The position numbers and the translations under genes were made by a program. A stretch of 64,000 nt of DNA from Bacteroides_D sp963546395 (lineage in GTDB: Bacteria; Bacteroidota; Bacteroidia; Bacteroidales; CAJPTX01), in assembly GCA_963546395.1 (NCBI GenBank), contig CAUUMS010000010.1, positions 1 through 64,000 on the forward strand, written 5' to 3'. How positions within the stretch are numbered: the first letter of the stretch is position 1; every line of letters begins with the position of its first letter. The notes beneath the pieces are model-generated. The model saw nothing but the letters and a program-made list of their open reading frames with translations. It did not search any database and was not told the origin of the DNA. Positions 22,404 through 32,800 of the stretch are shown one piece after another.

Positions 22404-24914
22404 ATGACGAAATTCACTGCGCGGAGCTGCGCACTGCGTCGAAACGTTATTCTCTTAGTTCTTCTGTCGATTACGAGTTTTGCCCTGGCGCAGGGTAAGG
22501 GGGATGAGTTCTCCTACGGGAATCCGCAACGTTTCGTCATTAAGGACATCAACGTCACGGGGGTGCAGTATGCGGATCCGGCCGTGCTGCTCGACATGAT
22601 CGGTTTGGCTAAGGGGGATACCATAGAGCTGCCCGGGGCGAAGGTTACGGCTGCCATCAAAAAGCTGTGGCAGCAAAATCTGTTCTCAGGGGTTGACATC
22701 CGGGCAGGACATGTGGAGAATGAGTTTGTCACGCTCGAGGTGGTGCTCACGGAGCAGCCTCGCATTTCGAGTATTGAGTTTCAGGGTGCCAAGCGCACTG
22801 CGCGTGACGATTTGAAAGAGAAGCTCAATCTGCGTATCGGTCAGCAGGCGGCCCCCAGCACGCTGGATGCTGCGAAGCGCATGATTATGAAGTACTACCT
22901 CGACAAGGGGTATCGCAATGCGCAGGTGGAAGTACGACAGCAGCCTGACACGGCCTTCAAGAATGCCTCGAAGGTGTTCTTTGTGATCAATCGGGGGAAG
23001 AAGGTGAAGGTCAAGAGCATTGATTTCGAGGGGAATACGGCCTTTACTGATGGCAAACTTCGCTGGAAGGGGTTCAAGAGCACGAAGCGTCTCAGCTGGA
23101 ATATCTTCCGATCGGCGAAGTTTATTGAGGACAAGTATCGGGCCGACCTCGGGAATCTGATCACCTACTACAATCGGTATGGCTACCGTGATGCGAGGGT
23201 GACGATGGATACCGTATACACGGTGGCCCCGAACCGTTTAGGTATTCGGGTGCAGATTGACGAGGGCCCCAAGTACTACATCCGTGATATTAAGTGGGTG
23301 GGGAATACGGTTTACCCGGCTGAGACGCTCACTAGCGTCCTCGGGATGAAGAAGGGGGACGTGTATGACCAGTCGCTCCTCGAGAAACGGCTGTTCACCG
23401 ATGAGAATTCAATTCTGACGGGGTACCAGGATAACGGCTATCTCTTCTTTAGCCTTACTCCTGTGGAGACTAATGTGGAGAATGACTCGGTGACGCTGGA
23501 GATGCGCCTCTTCGAGGGGCCACAGGCTACCATTAACAATGTGGCCATCTTCGGCAATACGCGTACCAACGAGAATGTGATCCGCCGCGAGCTCCGTTCG
23601 TACCCAGGCGAGCTGTTTAGCCGAACCAATATCATTCGCTCTGTTCGCGAGCTGGCCAACCTGGGGTATTTCAATCCCGAGGCACTCGATGTGCGGCCAG
23701 TGCCCAATGCGGCCAATGGGACAGTGGACATCAACTACACGGTGGAGGAGAAGTCGAGCGACCAGCTTGAGCTTTCCGCTGGCTGGGGTGGCGGTATGTT
23801 TGTGGGTACGATCGGGGTGCGTTTTGGTAACTTCAGCATTAGGCAGCTGTTCAATCGCAAGGCTTGGCGCCCGGTGCCCTCGGGAGATGGGCAGAGCTTG
23901 GCGATACGTGGTACCACCAATGGGCAGCAGTACCGAGCGGTTAATGTCTCCTTCACGGAGCCGTGGCTAGGTGGTCGGCGCCCGACCAATCTGACGCTGT
24001 CGTTCTTCCACTCGGTGACGGACTACTCGAAGTATATCTGGCGGCCATCTAGCGACTACTTCAAGGTGACGGGGGGCTCCATCGGGGTTGGTACGCGCCT
24101 GAAGTGGCCTGATGACTACTTTACGATTTACTCGGCCCTTTCGTTCCAGAATTACAGCCTGCGTAACTGGCGCTCGGAGTTCCTGTTCACAGATGGTGAG
24201 GCTAACAATTTTAGCCTTCAGCTCACGTGGGCGCGTAACTCGGTGGATCAGCTCATCTATCCTCGCTCGGGTTCCAACTTCTCCATTACACTCCAGGCGA
24301 CACCGCCATACTCGTACTTCAATGGGAAGGATTACGAGTCGCCGTCTATGACCCCGCAGGAGCGTTACCACTGGGTGGAGTACCACAAATGGACTTCGCG
24401 AGCGCAGTGGTACACGTCGCTGTGGAAGGATCTCGTACTCTACCTCAATGCGCAGTTTGGGTATCTGGGGTACTATAATCACAAGGTGGGCTACTCGCCC
24501 TTCGAGGGGTTCACGCTGGGGGGGGATGGCCTCACGGGCTACAACTACATCTACGGGCGTGAAGCCATAGGGCTGCGTGGCTATGCCAACGGGTCGCTCA
24601 CGCCAGTTCAGCCCGGTGGGGTGCAGATTGCCAACGTGTACAATAAGTTCACGCTGGAGCTGCGGTACCCTATTATCCTCAAGCCTCAGTCGAGCATTTA
24701 CATGCTCGTCTTCGCAGAGGCTGGGAACTCGTGGTATGAATTCAATCGCTACAACCCGTTCGATATGCGGCGGTCGGTGGGGGCCGGATTCCGGGTGTTC
24801 CTACAGATTGTCGGTATGCTCGGCTTTGACATCGGTTACGGATTCGATGAGATTCGGAATCAGCCCAACGCCAATAAGTGGCAGCCACACTTCATCATTG
24901 GGTTCCCATTCTAG
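22404..24914 (+). CDS. bamA: Outer-membrane protein assembly factor BamA
   Basis: An 836-residue Omp85 protein that inserts beta-barrels into the outer membrane. From ATG 22404 it begins with a signal peptide (RRNVILLVLLSITSFALAQ), then POTRA domains (about 35-420, with motifs such as FVIKDINVTG and IDFEGNTAFTDG), then the C-terminal barrel ending HFIIGFPF. The barrel contains GLRGY, which matches the RGF/Y motif of loop 6. The start is chosen for the signal peptide and the promoter box. Two OmpH chaperone genes follow, as in other Bacteroidota. Confidence 0.95.
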   Translation: MTKFTARSCALRRNVILLVLLSITSFALAQGKGDEFSYGNPQRFVIKDINVTGVQYADPAVLLDMIGLAKGDTIELPGAKVTAAIKKLWQQNLFSGVDIRAGHVENEFVTLEVVLTEQPRISSIEFQGAKRTARDDLKEKLNLRIGQQAAPSTLDAAKRMIMKYYLDKGYRNAQVEVRQQPDTAFKNASKVFFVINRGKKVKVKSIDFEGNTAFTDGKLRWKGFKSTKRLSWNIFRSAKFIEDKYRADLGNLITYYNRYGYRDARVTMDTVYTVAPNRLGIRVQIDEGPKYYIRDIKWVGNTVYPAETLTSVLGMKKGDVYDQSLLEKRLFTDENSILTGYQDNGYLFFSLTPVETNVENDSVTLEMRLFEGPQATINNVAIFGNTRTNENVIRRELRSYPGELFSRTNIIRSVRELANLGYFNPEALDVRPVPNAANGTVDINYTVEEKSSDQLELSAGWGGGMFVGTIGVRFGNFSIRQLFNRKAWRPVPSGDGQSLAIRGTTNGQQYRAVNVSFTEPWLGGRRPTNLTLSFFHSVTDYSKYIWRPSSDYFKVTGGSIGVGTRLKWPDDYFTIYSALSFQNYSLRNWRSEFLFTDGEANNFSLQLTWARNSVDQLIYPRSGSNFSITLQATPPYSYFNGKDYESPSMTPQERYHWVEYHKWTSRAQWYTSLWKDLVLYLNAQFGYLGYYNHKVGYSPFEGFTLGGDGLTGYNYIYGREAIGLRGYANGSLTPVQPGGVQIANVYNKFTLELRYPIILKPQSSIYMLVFAEAGNSWYEFNRYNPFDMRRSVGAGFRVFLQIVGMLGFDIGYGFDEIRNQPNANKWQPHFIIGFPF

Positions 24915-24969
24915 CGTTTGTGCATGAAGTTTCACCGTTTGGGTGTCTTTTACTCTCAATACTAAAGCC

Positions 24970-25482
24970 ATGAACGTACGCCATCTGCTGATTGCCCTTT
25001 TGCTACTTGCGCCCATGGCCATTCAGGCGCAAAAGATCGCTTTTGTCGATACGGAGTATATTCTCAATAAGATCCCCACGTACCGGTCGGCCCGGGAGCA
25101 GGTGGATAAGCTCTCCAAGCAGTACCAGAGTGAGGTAGAGCAGGGGTACGCTGATGTGGAGAAGATGGTGAAGGACTACCAGGCTGAGCAGGTGCTACTC
25201 ACGCCGGAGATGCGTCAGAAGCGTCAGCAGGGTATCCTCGATGCCGAGAAGCGGGTGAAGGAGCTCCAGGAAAAGTACTTCGGTCGTGAAGGCCTTCTGT
25301 TCAAGAAGCAAGAGGAGCTGATAAAGCCCATACAGGATCAGGTGTACTCAGCCGTCAAGGAGCTGGCCAATGAGGACGGCTATGCGGCCATCTTCGACGT
25401 GTCGGCCTCCACGGCAATTCTTTACAGCAGCCCGAGGTACGATAAGAGCGACGAGCTGCTGAAGAAGATGGGCTACAACTAG
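24970..25482 (+). CDS. OmpH/Skp-family periplasmic chaperone 1
   Basis: A 170-residue protein: signal peptide (NVRHLLIALLLLAPMAIQAQ), then the OmpH pattern KIAFVDTEYIL and a long charged coiled coil (about 40-120). Skp-like trimers hold unfolded outer-membrane proteins on their way to BamA. The start at 24970 places the signal at the N-terminus; the frame could open at 24943 but with poor signal geometry. It sits 55 nt after bamA and 51 nt before a second OmpH copy. Confidence 0.9.
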   Translation: MNVRHLLIALLLLAPMAIQAQKIAFVDTEYILNKIPTYRSAREQVDKLSKQYQSEVEQGYADVEKMVKDYQAEQVLLTPEMRQKRQQGILDAEKRVKELQEKYFGREGLLFKKQEELIKPIQDQVYSAVKELANEDGYAAIFDVSASTAILYSSPRYDKSDELLKKMGYN

Positions 25483-25533
25483 GCTTGCGTCCGTAAATTC
25501 GTTACCACGTATTCCATAAATAAGAGACTTTCC

Positions 25534-26061
25534 ATGAGACGGATCCTTTTGATATCACTCTTCCTGCTGGCCCCGCTGGGCATGCTCCTTGCGCAGGGGC
25601 CCTACAAGTTCGCTCACATCGAATCGCAGGCGTTGCTCAACTCCATGCCAGAGCGGGATTCGGCAATGGCTAAGCTGAAGACGCTAGAGCAGGAGCTTTC
25701 CGACCAGATGGAGCAGCTGCAGGTGGAGCTCAATAAGAAGTACCAGGATTACATGCAGAAGCGGGAGACATTGACTCCGTCGATGCGTGAGACCAAGGAG
25801 AAGGAGATTACTGAGCTGCAACAACGCTTGCAGGAGTATCAGGTGGCCTCGGAACGCGATTTCCGGGATATGCAAGGCAAGCTTATGCAGCCGATCGTTG
25901 AGAAGGCCCAGGCTGCCATTCGCAAGGTAGGTAAGGAGAATGGATTCCTGTACGTATTCGACAAGAGTCTCGGTGCACTCCTCTATGAATCCAGCGAGAG
26001 CGTTGACCTCTTGCCGATGGTGCAGAAGGAGCTAGGCATTAAGCCTACTGCTAAGAAGTAG
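25534..26061 (+). CDS. OmpH/Skp-family periplasmic chaperone 2
   Basis: A 175-residue paralogue of the preceding gene: signal peptide ending LLAQG, then YKFAHIESQALLNSMPE and a coiled-coil middle (about 45-120). Paired ompH genes after bamA are the normal Bacteroidota arrangement. The two copies share pattern but not close identity, so the duplication is old. MurI begins 20 nt downstream. Confidence 0.9.
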   Translation: MRRILLISLFLLAPLGMLLAQGPYKFAHIESQALLNSMPERDSAMAKLKTLEQELSDQMEQLQVELNKKYQDYMQKRETLTPSMRETKEKEITELQQRLQEYQVASERDFRDMQGKLMQPIVEKAQAAIRKVGKENGFLYVFDKSLGALLYESSESVDLLPMVQKELGIKPTAKK

Positions 26062-26081
26062 CCCCCTGATCGGGGAGTGAG

Positions 26082-26924
26082 ATGCTGTGTGCACATTCTG
26101 AATCTTGCTCCCCCGAGCAATCGGGATCTCATCCTTCATCGGGCCTGATAGGAGTACTCGATTCGGGAGTTGGGGGGATGACAATTCTTGTACGGCTGGT
26201 GGGGCGTATGCCTCACCGGCCGTACGTGTATTTTGCCGATACGGCCTGGTGCCCCTACGGCCCGAGGCCACGCAGCGAGGTGGCGCAGCGCACGTTGACC
26301 ATTGCTGAGGAGCTGCTACGTCTGGGCTGCTCTATGATTGTGGTGGCATGCAATACGGCCACATCAGCTGCCATCACACTGCTGCGTGAACGGTTACCTG
26401 TGCCTATCGTGGGGATGGAGCCTGCCGTAAAACCCGCAGTATTGGCCACGAGAACGGGACATATTGCTGTGCTCGGAACACGTGGCACCCTCCAAGGCGA
26501 TAAGCTCAGGCAACTGGAGATGCAACATGCAGGCCACGTGACAGTGCATCACGTGGAGGGAGCAGGGCTCGTGGAACTCGTGGAGAGCGAGCAGTATGAC
26601 TCTCCTGCAACTGCCGCACGCTTGCAGGAGATCTGGCATCCTTTGCGCCCATTCCCTATCGATCAGGTCGTCTTGGGTTGTACGCACTACCCATTTATTC
26701 GTCCAGCCCTCGAGCAATGCCTGGGCAGTGGGGTGGGGATCGTTGATCCCGCAGATGCCGTGGCTGCCCGTGCTGTATCCTTGGCTGAGGCGCAGCCCCT
26801 CTCGTTGCCCGTGCGTAGTGATGATGCGCAACCCTCGATTACATTCTTGTCATCTGCTGGGGTTGATGAGGTGCCGAGGATGCAGCGCTTTTACGAGGCA
26901 TACTCGGCGTGTATCCGCCCGTGA
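26082..26924 (+). CDS. murI: Glutamate racemase MurI
   Basis: A 280-residue cofactor-independent racemase that makes D-glutamate for peptidoglycan. Signatures are GVLDSGVGGMTI, YFADTAWCPYG, the first catalytic cysteine in VACNTATS and the second in LGCTHYP. The purine-rich GGGGAGTGAG upstream supports this start. It closes the nadK-to-murI cluster. A hairpin capable of pairing ATGCGAG with CTCGCAT lies directly at the stop codon (26924-26970) but has no T-run. Confidence 0.95.
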   Translation: MLCAHSESCSPEQSGSHPSSGLIGVLDSGVGGMTILVRLVGRMPHRPYVYFADTAWCPYGPRPRSEVAQRTLTIAEELLRLGCSMIVVACNTATSAAITLLRERLPVPIVGMEPAVKPAVLATRTGHIAVLGTRGTLQGDKLRQLEMQHAGHVTVHHVEGAGLVELVESEQYDSPATAARLQEIWHPLRPFPIDQVVLGCTHYPFIRPALEQCLGSGVGIVDPADAVAARAVSLAEAQPLSLPVRSDDAQPSITFLSSAGVDEVPRMQRFYEAYSACIRP

Positions 26925-27547
26925 TGCGAGGTGCCATCGTCTCCTAAGGAGAGCATCGTGCGACTCGCATAGGGGAGCTCTACAAAGGCGATCCAAGAGC
27001 AATCCCCCCTCACTGTCGACGCTAGGCATAATTGCTTTTCTGGCAGTGGTGAAAGTAGTTCAAGGATTTTCGGGGAGGTCTTGCTATCCACATCCCTAGA
27101 GGATGTGAACGATTTTCTAGTGCTCTCGCGCAGAGAGAGGTTGATTGCTGGTGCCATGCAGTGCGAGGTTTCGCCTATGCATCCCATGTGCGCACGCAGA
27201 AGCCATGCACTCGCAGAGGTATAGCCGATGGTGCCGTCCCACCGTTCATGGACGAAAGAGGCCAGTTTACCCCAACATTTACACCGCCCATACGTGCAGA
27301 TTGCCGATAAAGCATGCCGATAGGGGTACAAAATGTAAACAAGGCCACGAGATTTTTCTCGTGGCGAAAACTGTGCAGTCTATTGTATTACTGTGCTTTA
27401 GATGTCATACAGCCCGCGATGCTAAAAATACCTAGACAGCGGTAGAGGCTCAGTATGCCCACTATTTATACCTTTGCGACCGCAAGTGGGATGGTAAGTC
27501 TCGCTTGCGAATTGCAGTAGTCGATGAACCTCATAACCATTTAAGAC
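26925..27547. other. Intergenic region with hairpins, no supported gene
   Basis: About 620 bp. It contains the hairpin at the murI end (26924-26970), a perfect 8-bp stem GCCACGAG/CTCGTGGC with a 6-nt loop at 27344-27365 and the promoter box at 27469. Open frames on both strands show no recognisable features. The 27344 hairpin lacks a gene ending before it on either strand, so it could belong to an unannotated small RNA. Confidence 0.5.
27469..27476 (+). promoter_or_regulatory. Bacteroidota -7 box for lipoprotein/barrel pair
   Basis: TACCTTTG matches TAnnTTTG; predicted start near 27481 and leader of about 67 nt before the ATG at 27548. The transcript should end at the terminator at 29061-29098. 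Confidence 0.7.
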
Positions 27548-28084
27548 ATGAAGACTGCTTTCCGTTCCTTGCTGGTCCTCGGGGCCGCTGCTGTTGTCCT
27601 CCTCCCATCGTGCAAGAAGGACATTGAGAACTCCGCCGCTAAGCTGGATGACTCCAAGAAGGCTACTGTAAAGCTGATCCTTGGGGCCAACACCAACGAC
27701 AAGACCACCAACGATCCTACGGTGAACCCGCAGGGCGTGTTGCAGGAAGTGCCTGCTGGCGCCAAGGCTACGTTCACGGTAACGAACATGGACAACTTTG
27801 GTGTTTCTGCCGCTGCTGCTCCCCTTTACTTCGAGCTCGAGCTATCGGGTAAGGAAGCCTCCATTGAGCTGCCTACCTCGGCCAAGAGCATTACCTACAA
27901 GGTTACCTTCAGCGATGTAACGGCTGTGCAGACCAACGCTGCTGGCAACCAGGCTGATGACAAGGGGATTCCCTTCCTGAAGCGCTACGGTGCCGATGAG
28001 CAGCAGGTTACCATTCTCCCTGGCGAAACGAAGTACATCTCCGTTGAGTACAAGGTGAAGGGCTCTGGCTACGTTACGAAGTAA
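27548..28084 (+). CDS. Lipoprotein of unknown function
   Basis: A 178-residue lipoprotein: signal ending LLPSCKKD (lipidated Cys about residue 22), then a mature domain rich in Thr, Asn, Ala and Lys with probable beta strands. I do not recognise the family. The mature part has motifs such as EVPAGAKATFTVTN and a C-terminal EYKVKG strand, suggesting a small beta-sandwich. It is followed 30 nt later by an outer-membrane barrel gene within the same promoter-terminator unit, so the two may work together at the outer membrane. Confidence 0.75.
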   Translation: MKTAFRSLLVLGAAAVVLLPSCKKDIENSAAKLDDSKKATVKLILGANTNDKTTNDPTVNPQGVLQEVPAGAKATFTVTNMDNFGVSAAAAPLYFELELSGKEASIELPTSAKSITYKVTFSDVTAVQTNAAGNQADDKGIPFLKRYGADEQQVTILPGETKYISVEYKVKGSGYVTK

Positions 28085-28114
28085 TTGCAAACCTAGGTTA
28101 CAAACGCACGGACA

Positions 28115-29017
28115 ATGAAGAAGCTAATTTCGCTGTTGGCGGTATGTGCCCTGGGGGTATCATTTGCCGCTGCGCAGGAGGGGATACCCGTCGATGAGCA
28201 GGAGCAAATGCTCGAGCAGCCCAAGAGGGTCATATCCACCACGCATCCTGCGGCAGGGACGATCGGTGTGGGCATCGAGGCTGATCCTATTCTCGACTAC
28301 ATCGGCAACATGTTCAACAATAGCTCCAGCAATAACAGCCGTTCGCACTGGGGCCGTCACACGCCGACCATCTACCTCCGCTACTTCCTGAAGGACAATG
28401 CGGCCATACGTGTGCGCCTCAACTTCCGGACGACGAGCGACACCTACATTCGTCAGGTTGCCGACCAGGCCGCTTTGGTGCTGGATCCCCTCTCCAACAA
28501 GCAGGTAGAGGACAAGCTCACCAAGACGATCAACAACTACACCATTGGGGTTGGCTACCAGATGTTCCGCGGTGGCGATCGCCTGAAGGGTTTCTATGGT
28601 GCTGACGTATTCTACGGCTTCTCGAACGAGAACCGCACCTGGGCCTGGGGTAACAAGATGAATGCGCTGAACCCGAACCCGCTTTCGACGACGGATTTCG
28701 AGAATCTCTCTACGCCTGCAGCTCCGCTGGCTGAGCGTGACTTGACCCTCACCGGCTCCAAGGCGCACACCTTCGGTGTTAACGTCTTCACCGGTGCTGA
28801 GTACTACTTCATTCCCCAGGCCTGCATAGGCTTTGAGGTTGGGGTAGGCCTCTCTGGCCGTGTGGCTGGCAAGGGCAAGCGTACCTTCGAGAAGATGGCC
28901 GTTAACGTGTATGACGAGCAGGTTCGTACGGTAGAAGAAGGCTGGGCTTCGAATGTCACCTTCTCCACCAAGGTGCCCGTTACCTACGGTAATTTCTACT
29001 TCGTATTCCATTTCTAG
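28115..29017 (+). CDS. Outer-membrane beta-barrel protein, porin-like
   Basis: A 300-residue precursor: signal peptide (KLISLLAVCALGVSFAAAQ), a short linker, then barrel strands including TIYLRYFLKDNAAIRVRL and GVGYQMF, ending in FYFVFHF with the terminal aromatic of outer-membrane proteins. Two asparagine/serine-rich stretches (near 68-78) look like surface loops. The exact family is not recognised. It closes a two-gene unit with the lipoprotein upstream and is followed by a strong terminator. Confidence 0.78.
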   Translation: MKKLISLLAVCALGVSFAAAQEGIPVDEQEQMLEQPKRVISTTHPAAGTIGVGIEADPILDYIGNMFNNSSSNNSRSHWGRHTPTIYLRYFLKDNAAIRVRLNFRTTSDTYIRQVADQAALVLDPLSNKQVEDKLTKTINNYTIGVGYQMFRGGDRLKGFYGADVFYGFSNENRTWAWGNKMNALNPNPLSTTDFENLSTPAAPLAERDLTLTGSKAHTFGVNVFTGAEYYFIPQACIGFEVGVGLSGRVAGKGKRTFEKMAVNVYDEQVRTVEEGWASNVTFSTKVPVTYGNFYFVFHF

Positions 29018-29060
29018 GAATCGGAGATGCGGCGCACATTAGTGCGCTAGCTAAGCACTA

Positions 29061-29098
29061 ACGAGGCGCAGGGTACACCCTGCGCCTCGTTTTTATTT
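29061..29098 (+). terminator. Strong intrinsic terminator
   Basis: ACGAGGCGCAGGGT pairs perfectly with ACCCTGCGCCTCGT around a 2-nt centre, followed by TTTTATTTG. It ends the lipoprotein/barrel transcript. Confidence 0.92.
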
Positions 29099-29406
29099 GT
29101 TTGTGCATACTCCCTCATACTCCCCAAATCAGCGTCGTAATTACCGGGTATGGACACCGAATGCCCTTTTGGCCACTGCGTATTATCATCCGTCAGAGCC
29201 TTCCATCCGCATTGCGTAGGAGTGGTCGCCCACCAGCGGTAGGATAGCATCACGCATTGTGAATTCCCTCCTTAGCTAGCGATTCCCTCCTCTGGCCCAG
29301 ATTATTGCGCATTGAGGATGTCTCCCAGTGGAGGACAGGAGAACTCAAGTGTCCTGGTGACTGGCATGCGTCTCAACGTCCAGCCTTACTCGGGAGTCCA
29401 CTCGCA
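29099..29406. other. Intergenic region, nothing supported
   Basis: About 310 bp between two terminators of converging units. ATTCCCTCCT occurs twice (near 29263 and 29281). A 68-codon minus-strand frame here was considered and rejected. No RNA gene recognised. Confidence 0.5.
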
Positions 29407-29450
29407 GCATAAAGCAACAGGGCCACTTGCCATACGGCAAGCGGCCCTGT
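29407..29450 (-). terminator. Terminator of dnaE-trxA
   Basis: On the minus strand ACAGGGCC-CTTGCC pairs with GGCAAG-GGCCCTGT (29417-29450), followed by TGCTTTATG. It lies about 30 nt beyond the trxA stop. Confidence 0.8.
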
Positions 29451-29478
29451 GCACACTAAATATCCGGGAGACAATCCC

Positions 29479-29796
29479 CTAGAACAGCTTCTCTAGCTTC
29501 TCCACGAGCACATGCTTAGGAGCTGCGCCAACCTGCTTATCCTTCACTTCCCCGTTGACGAGGAACAGAACCGTGGGAATATTCCGGATCCCGAACTTGC
29601 TGGCTAGCGTGGGATTATTATCCACATCCACCTTGCCGATCACAGCCCGCCCGTCAAATTCTTGCGACATCTCGTCTACGAGCGGCCCTAGCATGCGGCA
29701 CGGGCCACACCACTCCGCCCAGAAATCCAACACCACCGGCTTGTCCGACTGCTGCACAAGCTCCACAAAGTTCGCATCCGTTATTTCCAGTGCCAT
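29479..29796 (-). CDS. trxA: Thioredoxin
   Basis: A 105-residue thioredoxin with the active-site WCGPC (about 29-33), the buried FWAEW before it and the cis-proline loop RNIPT. It reduces disulfides in the cytoplasm and would recycle Bcp and other peroxidases encoded in this window. It starts 37 nt after dnaE with no promoter box between, so it is probably transcribed with dnaE. Confidence 0.96.
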   Translation of the reverse strand: MALEITDANFVELVQQSDKPVVLDFWAEWCGPCRMLGPLVDEMSQEFDGRAVIGKVDVDNNPTLASKFGIRNIPTVLFLVNGEVKDKQVGAAPKHVLVEKLEKLF

Positions 29797-29833
29797 AGTT
29801 CGTTCGTTTGTCGTTAGTAGAATAAAACTCGCA

Positions 29834-32800
29834 CTAATCTTCCTCCTCTAGCAGCACCTCGTCCCTCCCGTCAAACCCCTCTTCCACAACAACAGCTGTT
29901 GGGGTATTTTGTTGCACTGAGTGCCCATTTATTTTGATGCGGAAACCCGATTTGATCAGATTGTCAATGCGAAACGCATTGAGTGACAGTCGTGTAGGTG
30001 TCGATATCCGTGTTACACGATTATTCCGCTGGTCGTCCAGCTCAAAGCTCAGCGTCGTGCCAGTCTGCTCGTTCGGGAGCAGCATCTGTAGCTCGCTCAG
30101 TGCTCCCTGGTCGAACTCGTAGGGGTCAATCACAATGTCCAAGTTTCGGAACCCATGCTCGCGCACAGCCTCAATGGGCTCCACTTCCACGATGCGCACC
30201 GAGGGGCCAAAGTCCGGGTTCGATGGTGCAATTACCTGCACCGTTAGGCGCACGATCTTACCCGCCTGGATCTGCTCTTCGAATTTCTGCATGTCACGCT
30301 CGAATAGCCGGAAGCTGTACTCGCCCGAGTAGTCATCCATCATCAGCTGCATGTACGGCTTGCCCGTCCGCTTGTTGATAATCTTAGCGCAGGTGCGCAC
30401 GATGCCTCCCACGTGGAATGCGTTTCGCCCCACAAAGGCATTGAGGTTCGACGAGAGCTCGCCCAGCCTTACGTCGCACAGGTAGCGAATCTCCGCCTCG
30501 TACTTGTCCAGCGGATGCGCGCTTAGGTAGAGCCCGAGAATCTCGAACTCCATGTTCAGTAGCGGTATCGGATTGCTCGGTAGGGCTATCTGGGGGAATG
30601 GTGGTTCGCTGATTGCACTCTCTAGCGCTGTGGCTCCAAATAGCGAATCCTGGGCACTCTCACGGAAACGGTGCACCTTCTGCCCGAACTCCACCAGCTT
30701 ATCCAGGAATGTGACGCTCACGCTCTGACCATCCTCTCGGCTCGGGCGCACCTCTAGCTCATGGAAGTAGACGGCCCGGTTGTGCTCCGGTGTCAGCGTG
30801 TCGAGAGCTCCACCGTGGATGAGAATCTCGAGGTTCCGCTTGTTGAGGGCCGTTGTGCTCACGCGCCTCAGCAGGTCGTACACGCTCTTGTAGGGCCCAT
30901 TCGCCTTGCGATTCTCCACCAGCTCCCGCATCGCCTCGCCATTCATCCCCTTCATCGCCACCAGGCTGTAGCGAATGTCGCCGTTGGGCATTACGCTGAA
31001 TTCGCACCCGCTCTCATTCACATCTGGCGGCAGCACCCGGATCCCCATCCGTTTGCACTCCTGCATGAAGACGGCCAGCTTGTCTGCTTCGCTGTGCGCC
31101 ACCTCCAGGTTGGCCGCCATGAACTCGCTAGGGTAGTGCGCCTTGAAATAGCCCGTCTGGAACGCTAGCAGCGCGTAGCACGTGGCATGCGACTTATTGA
31201 AGGCGTACGAGGCGAATTTCACCCACTCGTTCCAGATCTTCTCCACCACCTTTGTCGGGTGCCCATTGCTCTGACAGCCGCTGACAAACTGCGACTTCAG
31301 CTTCTCCATTTCAGCCACCAGCTTCTTACCCATCGCCTTACGCAGGGCATCCGACTCGCCAGGCGTGAAGTTGCCCAGCAGCCGCGACTGTTGCATCACC
31401 TGTTCCTGGTACACCGTGATGCCATACGTCTCCGCCAGCACCTGCTCCTGAGCCGGAATGTCGTATTCGATGGGCTCCCGCCCGAACTTGCGCTCGATGT
31501 AGTGATTGATGTTCTCCATTGGCCCTGGCCGGTACAGGGCATTCATGGCTATCAGATCCTCGAACTTATCGGGCTTCAGCTGCTGGAGATATTTGCGCAT
31601 ACCAGGCGACTCGAACTGGAACAGCGCCACCGTTTCGCCCCGGCCAAAGAGCTCCAGCGTGGGGGTATCGTCCAGCGGTATCGTGTCGAGATCGATATGT
31701 TTACCCCGCGTGTGCTCCACCAGCCGCACCGCCTCATGCAGTATCTGGAGCGTTTGCAGCCCCAGGAAGTCCATCTTCACCAGTCCTACCTTCTCGATCA
31801 CCTTCCCGTCATACTGCACCGCCATCAGCTCGTCGCCCTTATTGGGCAGGAATAGCGGCGCGTAATGCGTGAGTGGCTCCTTGGAGATAATGATGCCGCA
31901 CGCATGCTGGCTGATGGCGCGTAGCGTCCCGTTGACCCGCATTGCCCAGTCAAAGAGCTTGCGCTGCTCGCCCGACGAATTCTGGTAGATGTTCTTCACA
32001 TCGCGCGACTCCTTGAAGATCTCACGAAACTGCGTCCCCTTGATGTCCTTCATCGCCTTGTTCACCGGCGAGGCCACGTCTGAGGGCATCTCGAACACCC
32101 GCACCACGTCGTTTATCGTCCCCTTGGCCTTCGAGCGGTTGAAGGCTGCTACCCCGGCCACGCAGTCGTAGCCGTACTTCTCCTGCACGTAGCTGATCAC
32201 CTCCATGCGCCGCGAATCCTCAAAGTCCACGTCGATATCGGGCAGCGATATACGGTCGGGGTTCAGGAATCGCTCAAACAGCAGGTTGTAGGCCAGCGGA
32301 TCCAGATTGGTAATCCCTAGCGTGTACGCCACGGCCGAGCCGGCTGCCGAGCCACGCCCTGGCCCCACGTAGATACCCCGATCCCGCGCCTCGCGGATGA
32401 AGTCCCACACAATCAGGAAGTAGCCCGGGAATCCCATGCGCTCAATGGTGCCCAGCTCAAACTCCAGCCGCTCCTTGCACTCCGCAGGCAGGGGCGATCC
32501 CCACCGCTGCGCGGCACCCTCGTACACCAGGTGCCGCAGGTAGGTCTTCTCATCCGGAAACGGCTCCGGCACCGCAAAGTCGGGCATCACAGGGTCGCGG
32601 TCGAGCTTATACTCCGCCACGCTGTCGGCTATGCGCTGAGAGTTTAGCATTCCCTCCGTCACCATGCGCATGTACTCATCCTCCGCCAGCTCGTGGGGCA
32701 CTGACTGCCCCGATGGCCCTGCGGGGCCCGGGTCTAGATTCCCCACCCGCATGTAGGCCTGTGCCGCCTGCGTGTACATTGTTGCAAAGGCAGCCCGCAT

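Noticed and set aside
26891..27331. A 146-codon minus-strand frame in the gap after murI
   Set aside because: It overlaps the murI end, shows no domain and no start or promoter signal.
27344..27365. Hairpin read as a terminator
   Set aside because: The plus strand has no T-run after it, and no minus-strand gene ends there; it is reported only as a structure.
29047..29253. A 68-codon minus-strand frame between the barrel gene and trxA
   Set aside because: Its end runs through the perfect terminator hairpin at 29061-29098 and no promoter, family or start signal supports it. A degraded gene cannot be excluded.
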